From Bradyrhizobium sp. JYMT SZCCT0428 (lineage in GTDB: Bacteria > Pseudomonadota > Alphaproteobacteria > Rhizobiales > Xanthobacteraceae): a stretch of DNA of 64,000 bases. The notes below the pieces were generated by a model. That model saw only the letters and a program-made list of their open reading frames with translations, had not been told where the DNA came from and did not search any database. This document shows positions 34,245 through 44,707 of this stretch, piece after piece. Each line of letters starts with the position of its first letter. Within the stretch, counting starts at the first letter, position 1. Position numbers and translations under genes: made by a program. Where the stretch lies: positions 62,001-126,000 of the forward strand of contig NZ_JAFCLS010000020.1 in assembly GCF_018131075.1 (NCBI RefSeq), given 5' to 3'.

Positions 34245-34943
34245 TCAAGCAGCGTCGCGACGCGGACGGGTATTGTCGCCTTCGGCCATCTTCTTGTCCT
34301 GGGCCATCGGATCGTGCTCGAGGATCTCGCCTTTGAAGATCCAGACCTTGACGCCGCAGGTACCGAATGTCGTGAACGCAGTCGCGACGCCGTAATCGAC
34401 GTCGGCGCGCAGCGTGTGCAAGGGAACGCGACCTTCGCGATACCATTCCATACGCGCGATTTCGGCGCCGCCGAGACGGCCCGAGCAGTTGATACGAATG
34501 CCTTCGGCGCCAAGACGCATCGCCGACTGCACCGCGCGCTTCATGGCGCGGCGGAATGCGACGCGGCGCTCGAGCTGCTGGGCGATCGATTCGGCGACCA
34601 GGGTGGCGTCGAGTTCAGGCTTGCGGATTTCGACGATGTTGATGACGACGTCGGAAGCCGTGATGTCGGCAACCCGCTTGCGCAGCTTGTCGATGTCGGC
34701 GCCCTTCTTGCCGATCACGACGCCCGGACGCGCCGAATGGATCGTCACGCGGCACTTCTTGTGCGGACGCTCGATCACGATGCGGGCGACGGCTGCCTGC
34801 TTGAGTTCCTTGTGGAGGATCTCACGGATCCGCACGTCCTCATGCAGCAGCTTGCCGTACTCGTTCTTGCCGGCGAACCAACGGGAATCCCACGTACGGT
34901 TGATGCCGAGACGCAGTCCGATTGGATTGATTTTTTGACCCAT
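34245..34943 (-). CDS. rpsC: 30S ribosomal protein S3
   Basis: The 232-residue S3, at the mRNA entry, has MGQKINPIGLRLGINRTWDSRWF, a KH domain (VVIGKKGADIDKLRKRVAD) and a C-terminal RLGGAEIARMEWYREGRVPLHTLRADVDYG. The ATG at 34943 is the homology start; the open frame to 35165 is not coding. 17 bp after rplV. Confidence 0.97.
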   Translation of the reverse strand: MGQKINPIGLRLGINRTWDSRWFAGKNEYGKLLHEDVRIREILHKELKQAAVARIVIERPHKKCRVTIHSARPGVVIGKKGADIDKLRKRVADITASDVVINIVEIRKPELDATLVAESIAQQLERRVAFRRAMKRAVQSAMRLGAEGIRINCSGRLGGAEIARMEWYREGRVPLHTLRADVDYGVATAFTTFGTCGVKVWIFKGEILEHDPMAQDKKMAEGDNTRPRRDAA

Positions 34944-34960
34944 CGTCTTCTCCCGCGCCC

Positions 34961-35347
34961 TTAAGCGCCAGCCTCGGCCTCGACCTGACGAACCACGATG
35001 GTCAGGTGCGAGAACGGTTTGTAGATACGACCCGAACGGCCACGGCCGCGCGGCGAAAAGCGCTTCATCACGATGCCGTTGCCGACATGGGCCTCGGCGA
35101 CGACCAGATCGTCGACCTCGAGGTCGTGGTTGTTCTCGGCGTTCGCGATCGCCGATTCCAGGCACTTCTTGACGTCGACCGCGATCCGCTTGCGCGAGAA
35201 CTGCAGGTCGGCCAGTGCCGCAGACGCCTTCCGGCCGCGGATCAGCTGCGCGACAAGATTAAGCTTCTGCGGGCTCACGCGCAGCATCCGGGCCACAGCC
35301 TTGGCCTCGTTATCCGCGAGCACTCTTTCGCGCTTTGGTTTGCTCAT
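34961..35347 (-). CDS. rplV: 50S ribosomal protein L22
   Basis: The 128-residue L22 lines the exit tunnel. KAVARMLRVSPQKLNLVAQLIRGRKASAALADLQFSRKR and the beta-hairpin GRGRSGRIYKPFSHLTIVV are present. 10 bp after rpsS. Confidence 0.97.
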   Translation of the reverse strand: MSKPKRERVLADNEAKAVARMLRVSPQKLNLVAQLIRGRKASAALADLQFSRKRIAVDVKKCLESAIANAENNHDLEVDDLVVAEAHVGNGIVMKRFSPRGRGRSGRIYKPFSHLTIVVRQVEAEAGA

Positions 35348-35357
35348 CGCTTATTCC

Positions 35358-35636
35358 TCAAGCCTTCTTGGCTTTCTTGTCGCCAGAATGGCCATGGAAG
35401 GTACGGGTCGGCGAGAATTCGCCGAACTTGTGACCCACCATTTCCTCGTTGACCGATACCGGCACATGCTTCTGGCCGTTGTAGACACCGAAGACCAGGC
35501 CGACGAACTGCGGCAGGATGGTCGAGCGGCGGCTCCAGATCTTGATGACGTCGTGACGGCCGGACGCGCGCGCGGCATCTGCTTTCTTGAGCAGAGAGCC
35601 TTCGACGAACGGGCCTTTCCAGACTGAACGAACCAT
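35358..35636 (-). CDS. rpsS: 30S ribosomal protein S19
   Basis: The 92-residue S19 reads MVRSVWKGPFVEGSLLKKAD, IKIWSRRSTILPQFVGLVFGVYNGQKHVPV, EMVGHKFGEFSPTRTFHGH, all canonical. 12 bp after rplB. Confidence 0.97.
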   Translation of the reverse strand: MVRSVWKGPFVEGSLLKKADAARASGRHDVIKIWSRRSTILPQFVGLVFGVYNGQKHVPVSVNEEMVGHKFGEFSPTRTFHGHSGDKKAKKA

Positions 35637-35648
35637 GTCCGGCGTTCC

Positions 35649-36482
35649 TTACTTCTTCCGCTTGTGGCGGCTTAGGAGGATGAATCTGTTGGTCGACTTA
35701 TTCGAACGGGTCTTCTTGCCCTTGGTCGGCTTGCCCCACGGGGTCACCGGGTGGCGGCCGCCCGAGGTGCGGCCTTCGCCGCCGCCGTGCGGATGGTCGA
35801 TCGGGTTCATGACGACGCCGCGGTTATGCGGACGCCAGCCCAGCCAGCGGGTACGGCCGGCCTTGCCGATCGAGATGTTCATGTGATCGGGGTTCGACAC
35901 CGCACCGATGGTGCCGCGGCAACGGCCGTGCACCAGGCGCTGCTCGCCCGAGTTCAGGCGCAGAATGACGTAGTCCTGATCACGGCCGACGATCTGGGCG
36001 TAGGTGCCGGCGGAACGTGCGATCTGGCCACCCTTGCCGATCTTCATCTCGATATTGTGGACGATCGTGCCGACCGGCATGTTGCCGAGCGGCATGACAT
36101 TGCCGGGCTTCACGTCGACATAGTTGCCGGCAACGACGGTGTCGCCCGCGGCCAGCCGCTGCGGCGCCAGGATGTAGGCCTGCTCGCCATCGGCATACTT
36201 GATCAGCGCGATGAACGCGGTGCGGTTCGGATCGTATTCCAGGCGCTCGACGGTCGCGGAAACGTCGACCTTGTCGCGTTTGAAATCGACCATCCGGTAG
36301 GCCTTCTTGTGGCCACCGCCACGAAAGCGAACCGTGATACGGCCGGTGTTGTTGCGGCCGCCATTGCTCTGCTTGCCCTCGGTCAACGCCTTGACAGGCT
36401 TGCCCTTGTACAGCGCCGAACGGTCGACCATCACCAGCTGGCGCTGGCCCGGCGTCGTCGGATTGTATGTTTTCAATGCCAT
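35649..36482 (-). CDS. rplB: 50S ribosomal protein L2
   Basis: The 277-residue L2 is needed for the peptidyl-transferase region. It starts MALKTYNPTTPGQRQLVMVD, and the C-terminal GVVMNPIDHPHGGGEGRTSGGRHPVTPWGKPTKGKKTR includes the conserved His of the HPHGGGEGR motif. 12 bp after rplW. Confidence 0.97.
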   Translation of the reverse strand: MALKTYNPTTPGQRQLVMVDRSALYKGKPVKALTEGKQSNGGRNNTGRITVRFRGGGHKKAYRMVDFKRDKVDVSATVERLEYDPNRTAFIALIKYADGEQAYILAPQRLAAGDTVVAGNYVDVKPGNVMPLGNMPVGTIVHNIEMKIGKGGQIARSAGTYAQIVGRDQDYVILRLNSGEQRLVHGRCRGTIGAVSNPDHMNISIGKAGRTRWLGWRPHNRGVVMNPIDHPHGGGEGRTSGGRHPVTPWGKPTKGKKTRSNKSTNRFILLSRHKRKK

Positions 36483-36494
36483 CGTCGTAACGCC

Positions 36495-36794
36495 TTATAG
36501 TCCGGTGGTGACGTCGATGCGGTGGCCCTCTTCGAGGGTCACGATCGCCCGCTTCACATCCGACTGCGAACCGAAATTGCCGCGGAACACCTTGGTCTTG
36601 CCTTTGCGGACCAGCGTGTTCACGCTCTTCACCTTGACGTCGAACAGCTTCTCGACGGCTTCCTTGATTTGCGGCTTGGTCGCCTTGGAGGCAACCTTGA
36701 ACACAACCTTGTTGTGCTCGGACGCGACAGTCGCCTTTTCGGTCACCACCGGGGCAACGATCACGTCGTAATGGCGCGGATCGATATTCTTCAT
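36495..36794 (-). CDS. rplW: 50S ribosomal protein L23
   Basis: The 99-residue L23 docks SRP and trigger factor at the tunnel exit. DVIVAPVVTEKATVASEHNKVVFKVASKATKPQIKEAVEKLFDVKV is the family core. The ATG overlaps the rplD stop by 4 bp. Confidence 0.97.
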   Translation of the reverse strand: MKNIDPRHYDVIVAPVVTEKATVASEHNKVVFKVASKATKPQIKEAVEKLFDVKVKSVNTLVRKGKTKVFRGNFGSQSDVKRAIVTLEEGHRIDVTTGL

Positions 36795-37411
36795 TTGAAG
36801 CGCGCCTCCAGCGCATCCACCGCCGACTTGGTCAGCACCAGCTTGTGACGGCGCAGAATGTCATAGACGTTGATGCCCTGGATCGGCAGCACGTCGATGT
36901 TCGGAATGTTGCGGGCCGCGGTCGCGAAACCGGTGTTGACCTCGGCGCCGTCGATGATCAGCGCATTGGTCAGGCCGAGACCCGAGAAATGCCCGACCAG
37001 AGCCTTGGTCTTGGCGGCCTCGAGCGTCGCCGATTCGATCACGATCAGCCCGCCGTCCTTTGCCTTGGCGGAGAGCGCATGGCGAAGTGCCAGTGCGCGC
37101 ACCTTCTTGGGCAGGGCGAAGGCGTGCGAGCGCACCACCGGACCGAACGCACGGCCACCGCCGCGGAACTGCGGAACGCGGGCCGAACCGTGACGAGCAC
37201 CGCCGGTGCCCTTCTGCTTGTACATCTTCTTGCCGGTGCGCCAGACATCGGCGCGGCCCTGCGTCTTGTGCGTGCCGGCCTGTCGCTTGGCGAGCTGCCA
37301 GTTGACGCAGCGCTGGATGATGTCCTTGCGCGGCTCCAGGCCGAAAATCTCATCGGACAGCTGGACCGAACCGGCTTCCTTGCCCTCAAGGGTCGTGACT
37401 TTCAGTTCCAT
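36791..37411 (-). CDS. rplD: 50S ribosomal protein L4
   Basis: The 206-residue L4 reaches into the exit tunnel; its loop GTHKTQGRADVWRTGKKMYKQKGTGGARHGSARVPQFRGGG is complete. Start at 37411 lies one base after the rplC stop; the open frame to 37465 lies inside rplC. In gammaproteobacteria L4 represses this operon; no such site could be confirmed here. Confidence 0.97.
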   Translation of the reverse strand: MELKVTTLEGKEAGSVQLSDEIFGLEPRKDIIQRCVNWQLAKRQAGTHKTQGRADVWRTGKKMYKQKGTGGARHGSARVPQFRGGGRAFGPVVRSHAFALPKKVRALALRHALSAKAKDGGLIVIESATLEAAKTKALVGHFSGLGLTNALIIDGAEVNTGFATAARNIPNIDVLPIQGINVYDILRRHKLVLTKSAVDALEARFK

Positions 37412-37412
37412 C

Positions 37413-38135
37413 TCACGCGCCCTCCTGCTCGGCCGGTGCAGCAGCCTGCTCGGCGCCGCCGACAACCCTGAACTTGCCGGGCTTCGGAGCTTCCTTCGGC
37501 AACGGCTTCTTCACCGCATCACGCACCGAGATCCAACCGCCCTTGGAGCCGGGAACGGCGCCCTCGACGAGGATCAGGCCGCGCTCGACGTCGGTCTGCA
37601 CGACGCGCAGATTGAGCGTGGTGATGCGATCGACGCCCATGTGACCGGGCATCTTCTTGTTCTTGAAGGTCTTGCCCGGATCCTGACGTCCGCCGGTCGA
37701 ACCGATCGAACGATGCGAAACCGACACACCGTGGGTGGCGCGAAGACCGCCGAAGTTCCAGCGCTTCATGCCGCCGGCAAACCCCTTACCGACCGAGGTG
37801 CCGGTGACGTCGACGAACTGGCCGACCACGAAATGGTCCGCCTGAATTTCGGCGCCAACCGGGATCAGCGCGTCCTCAGACACGCGAAACTCGGTAACCT
37901 TCCGCTTGGGCTCGACCTTGGACACCGCAAACTGGCCGCGCTCTGCCTTGGGCAGATAGACGGTCTTGCGGGTACCGGAACCGAGCTGCAGCGCAACGTA
38001 ACCGTTCTTCTCGGTCGTGCGGTGGCCCAGAACCTGGCAATTGCCCAGCTTCAGCACGGTCACTGGGATATGTTCACCGGTCTCCGTAAAGACCCGCGTC
38101 ATCCCGACCTTTTGTGCGATCACTCCGGAGCGCAT
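37413..38135 (-). CDS. rplC: 50S ribosomal protein L3
   Basis: The 240-residue L3 starts MRSGVIAQKVGMTRVFTETGEHIPVTVLKL and holds GGMKRWNFGGLRATHGVSVSHRSIGSTGGRQDPGKTFKNKKMPGHMG. A C-terminal Ala/Gln-rich tail (GGAEQAAAPAEQEGA) is lineage-typical. 53 bp after rpsJ. Confidence 0.97.
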   Translation of the reverse strand: MRSGVIAQKVGMTRVFTETGEHIPVTVLKLGNCQVLGHRTTEKNGYVALQLGSGTRKTVYLPKAERGQFAVSKVEPKRKVTEFRVSEDALIPVGAEIQADHFVVGQFVDVTGTSVGKGFAGGMKRWNFGGLRATHGVSVSHRSIGSTGGRQDPGKTFKNKKMPGHMGVDRITTLNLRVVQTDVERGLILVEGAVPGSKGGWISVRDAVKKPLPKEAPKPGKFRVVGGAEQAAAPAEQEGA

Positions 38136-38188
38136 CGGCGTGCTTCCTGTTCTTTCTGTCCGCTAACTACGGACGATCTAAAAAAATC

Positions 38189-38497
38189 TTAGAGCTTGAT
38201 CTCGACGTCGACACCGGCGGCCAGGTCGAGCTTCATCAAAGCATCGACGGTCTGCGGGGTCGGGTCGACAATGTCGAGCAGGCGCTTGTGGGTGCGCATC
38301 TCGAACTGCTCACGGCTCTTCTTGTCGACGTGCGGCGAACGGTTGACGGTGAACTTCTCGATGCGGGTGGGCAGCGGAATGGGTCCGCGAACCTGAGCAC
38401 CGGTACGTTTCGCCGTGTTCACGATCTCGCGGGTCGACGTATCGAGAATTCGATGGTCGAACGCCTTGAGACGGATGCGAATATTTTGGCCGTTCAT
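38189..38497 (-). CDS. rpsJ: 30S ribosomal protein S10
   Basis: The 102-residue S10 (also NusE) reads [72 protein letters not shown]. Besides its ribosomal role it binds NusB in antitermination. It opens the S10 cluster, 89 bp after tuf, with a hairpin in that gap. Confidence 0.97.
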
Positions 38498-38543
38498 TGC
38501 CGCTGTCTTTCTTTGTCGTCGTATTTGCGAATGGTGGCTAGCA

Positions 38544-38569
38544 AGTAGCGGATGATTTCATCCGCCACT
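38544..38569 (-). other. Hairpin in the tuf-rpsJ gap
   Basis: AGTGGCGGATG and CATCCGCTACT (minus strand) pair over 10 of 11 positions around AAAT. No T run follows. It could be an S10-leader regulatory or RNA-processing element; no proof. Confidence 0.45.
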
Positions 38570-38586
38570 CGCCAATTCCTGTTCGC

Positions 38587-39777
<1,191 letters not shown>

Positions 39778-39816
39778 TTGACTCTCCGTTTAATCGTTGA
39801 CTGCCGCCAACGACAA

Positions 39817-41889
<2,073 letters not shown>

Positions 41890-41919
41890 GGGTTGTTCCT
41901 TAAAATCCGTGTTTCGCCG

Positions 41920-42390
41920 TTACCAGCGATAGTGCGAGAAGGCGCGGTTGGCTTCAGCCATCCGGTGCACGTCTTCACGCTTCTTGACGGCGTTCCCCCG
42001 GTTATTCGACGCGTCGAGCAGCTCGGCCGAGAGCCGCTCCGTCATCGTCTTCTCGTTGCGATCGCGCGCCGCGGTGATGATCCAGCGAATGCCGAGCGCC
42101 TGACGGCGGACGGAACGCACTTCAACCGGCACCTGGTAGGTGGCGCCGCCGACGCGGCGCGAACGCACTTCGATGGTCGGCATGACGTTTTCCAGCGCCT
42201 GCTCGAACACCGGCAGCGGGCCCTGCTTGGTCTTGGCCTCGATCATGGCGAGCGCGCCGTAGACGATGCTCTCGGCGGCAGACTTCTTGCCGTCGTACAT
42301 GATCGAATTCATGAACTTCGTAATGATGATGTTCCCGAACTTCGGATCCGGGTTCACTTCACGCTTTTCAGCTGAATGGCGACGAGACAT
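41920..42390 (-). CDS. rpsG: 30S ribosomal protein S7
   Basis: The 156-residue S7 organises the 30S head. MSRRHSAEKREVNPDPKFGNIIITKFMNSIMYDGKKSAAE and the C-terminal DVHRMAEANRAFSHYRW are canonical. 15 bp after rpsL. Confidence 0.97.
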   Translation of the reverse strand: MSRRHSAEKREVNPDPKFGNIIITKFMNSIMYDGKKSAAESIVYGALAMIEAKTKQGPLPVFEQALENVMPTIEVRSRRVGGATYQVPVEVRSVRRQALGIRWIITAARDRNEKTMTERLSAELLDASNNRGNAVKKREDVHRMAEANRAFSHYRW

Positions 42391-42405
42391 CTTGGCTGTT
42401 CCCGC

Positions 42406-42777
42406 TTACTTCGGACGCTTCGCGCCGTACTTCGAACGACGCTGCTTACGGTTCTTGACGCCCTGGGTATCGAGGACGCCGCGGAGAATGTGGTAGCGCA
42501 CGCCGGGCAAATCCTTGACGCGGCCGCCGCGGATCATGACCACCGAGTGCTCCTGCAGGTTATGGCCTTCACCGGGGATGTAGCCGATCACTTCGAAGCC
42601 GTTGGTCAGGCGCACCTTGGCAACCTTACGAAGCGCCGAGTTCGGCTTCTTCGGGGTCGTGGTATAGACGCGCGTGCAAACGCCGCGCTTCTGCGGCGAC
42701 TGCTGCAGCGCCGGCACCTTCTTGCGCGACTTCTGCACGGTACGCGGTTTTGCGATCAGCTGGTTGATCGTCGGCAT
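42406..42777 (-). CDS. rpsL: 30S ribosomal protein S12
   Basis: The 123-residue S12 lies at the decoding centre. It has TTPKKPNSALRKVAKVRLTNGFEV and GEGHNLQEHSVVMIRGGRVKDLPGVRYH; the Lys residues linked to streptomycin resistance are in the wild-type (sensitive) state. The ATG at 42777 is chosen; the frame start at 42789 adds MKAD only. First gene of the array; a promoter is predicted 420 bp upstream. Confidence 0.97.
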   Translation of the reverse strand: MPTINQLIAKPRTVQKSRKKVPALQQSPQKRGVCTRVYTTTPKKPNSALRKVAKVRLTNGFEVIGYIPGEGHNLQEHSVVMIRGGRVKDLPGVRYHILRGVLDTQGVKNRKQRRSKYGAKRPK

Positions 42778-43199
42778 GTCAGCCTTCACCCTTTAGTTCG
42801 CGCGAAACCGGAGATGGCTTCGCAAATTCTTCTCGGGACTAGCCGCCCCGTTCGGCCGCCTTGCACAGGAAAACACCCACGCAAAACGAAATCGCGCCAA
42901 CCACTCATTGCTGAGCGGAAAGCGCTTCGACGCCACAGAGGACCGCGACCGAAGGCCGATCAGCGTTCGCTGTTCGGCCTGCTACCGAGGTCATGCATCC
43001 GAGTTCACTCTCAAGAGAACGTGCTCAAGAGAACTAAAATCGCACTGGCATTGCCTAGCTATATGATCGACAGCGTTTGAGCGGCATTCGTCGAGGTTGG
43101 TGCCCGTCTCAGTCCAGAAGGATTTGGGTCCATAAGGATTTGAAGGGTGTTCCGTTCCGACGCTGGCGACGCTCACCGCCTGTCGTGAAGTGGGGGTCT
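42778..43199 (-). other. Long 5' leader of the rpsL array, no gene seen
   Basis: This stretch separates the predicted promoter from rpsL. It holds only short open frames without recognisable family or ribosome-binding site, and no clear strong hairpin. It is either an untranslated leader of about 420 nt or carries further promoters I could not identify. Confidence 0.5.
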
Positions 43200-43227
43200 T
43201 CTATAAGCCGTGGGTAGCTAAGTCAAG
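43200..43227 (-). promoter_or_regulatory. Predicted sigma-70-type promoter for the rpsL array
   Basis: On the minus strand CTTGAC (43227-43222) and TATAGA (43205-43200) are spaced by 16 nt, matching the alphaproteobacterial CTTGAC-N16/17-CTATAT type housekeeping promoter. It points at rpsL, the first gene of the array. Confidence 0.65.
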
Positions 43228-43477
43228 CGAAACGACAACGCAGGAAACGCCTATGGCACCTGCAGATTCAGAGCTTCGCGTGAACCGATGCGTAGCGAAA
43301 TCGGCGACGCTCCCCGCTTCTTCGAATCGAACCGTGCCAGCGATTCTCGCCAATTTTACCCGGGTAAATATATCCAGAAACATAATTCCCCGGGTTCCCG
43401 TCCAAAGCAGATTGCCAAGCTAAGCCTTTATTTGCCTTTCCCGGCGCAAAACTAGCCCTTCAAGGCCGGAAATTCCT

Positions 43478-44707
43478 ATGCGGTACACCGACATTGCAAT
43501 TATCGGGGGCGGCCTCGCCGGCTCGACTGCGGCCGCGATGCTCGGACGCGCCGGGATTCCGACGCTCCTGATCGACCCGCATGAAAATTATCCGTTCGAT
43601 TTTCGCGTCGAAAAGCTGAGCGGCGGCAGCCAGGTCGACCTTTTGCAGAAGACGGGATTCGCCGATTCGCTGCTGCGTTCGACCACCCATGACGGCGAAA
43701 ACTGGATCGCGCGGGCCGGCTATCTGCTCGACAAGCGGCCCAGCCAGCAATTCGGCATCATGTATGACGCGCTGATCATGGCGATTCGGTCCGAAATCCC
43801 CAAGCCTGCCGAACTGGTCTACGCCAAGGTCACGGATGTCTCGACCAGCGACGATCGCCAGAAGCTCACGCTGTCGAACGGCGAATCGATCTCGGCGCGG
43901 CTGGTGGTGCTGGCCAATGGGTTGAACATCGGGCTGCGCCGCAATCTCGGCATCGAACGCCAGATCATCAGCCCGTGTCACTCGATCTCGATCGGATTCG
44001 ACCTTGCGCCCGCCGGTCGCGCCGCTTTCGCATTTCCGGCGCTGACCTATTTCTCGGAACGTCCGAGCGGCCGGATCCCTTATCTCACGCTGTTTCCGGT
44101 CGGCACCAAGATGCGGGCCAATCTGTTCGCCTATCGCGAGGCCGACGATCCCTGGCTGCGCGAGATGCGGCAAAAGCCGGTCGAGACCATGAATGCCGCG
44201 CTGCCGCGGCTGCGCCGCATCACCGGCGAGTATACCGTTTCAGGCGACGTCAAGATCAGGCCAGCGGATCTCCACGTCAGCACAGGCTATCGGCAGCCCG
44301 GCATCGTCCTGGTCGGCGACGCCTTCGCCACCACCTGCCCCGTCACGGGCACCGGCACCGACAAGGTACTCACTGACGTCACCCAGCTCTGCAACGTCCA
44401 TATTCCCGCCTGGCTGACGACCGAGGGCATGAACGAAGCCAAGATCGCGTCCTATTACGAAGATCCGGTCAAGCAGGCCTGCGACGCCTGGTCGATGGCG
44501 AAGGCCTTCAGCTTCCGCAAGGTCACGCTGGACCGCGGCATCTACTGGCGCGCACAACGCCTGGCGCGGTTCCTGGCGTGGTTTGGCGAAGGCAATTTGC
44601 GACGGCTACGCAAGGCAATCAGCGCGGAAGCAAAAACCCACGCTCACTCCTCCTCGTCGTCCTCGTCCTCATCATCGTCGTCGTCCTCATTGTCGTCGTC
44701 CGCCTGA
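43478..44707 (+). CDS. FAD-dependent oxidoreductase (flavin monooxygenase/halogenase-like) with a poly-Ser tail
   Basis: The 409-residue protein has an N-terminal FAD Rossmann motif (IAIIGGGLAGSTAAAMLGRAG, 7-26), a substrate-domain middle, and the second FAD motif GIVLVGDAFATTCPVTGTGTDKVL (275-298), as in p-hydroxybenzoate-hydroxylase-, geranylgeranyl-reductase- and halogenase-type enzymes. The exact reaction is unknown. Residues 391-409 are almost pure Ser. That tail is the antisense reading of the acidic tail of the convergent ABC transporter; the two genes overlap by 64 bp. The long leader region of rpsL lies upstream, divergent. Confidence 0.85.
   Translation: MRYTDIAIIGGGLAGSTAAAMLGRAGIPTLLIDPHENYPFDFRVEKLSGGSQVDLLQKTGFADSLLRSTTHDGENWIARAGYLLDKRPSQQFGIMYDALIMAIRSEIPKPAELVYAKVTDVSTSDDRQKLTLSNGESISARLVVLANGLNIGLRRNLGIERQIISPCHSISIGFDLAPAGRAAFAFPALTYFSERPSGRIPYLTLFPVGTKMRANLFAYREADDPWLREMRQKPVETMNAALPRLRRITGEYTVSGDVKIRPADLHVSTGYRQPGIVLVGDAFATTCPVTGTGTDKVLTDVTQLCNVHIPAWLTTEGMNEAKIASYYEDPVKQACDAWSMAKAFSFRKVTLDRGIYWRAQRLARFLAWFGEGNLRRLRKAISAEAKTHAHSSSSSSSSSSSSSSLSSSA

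Noticed and set aside
42991..43423. Small open frames upstream of rpsL
   Set aside because: No ribosome-binding sites, no family resemblance, and one overlaps the predicted promoter.
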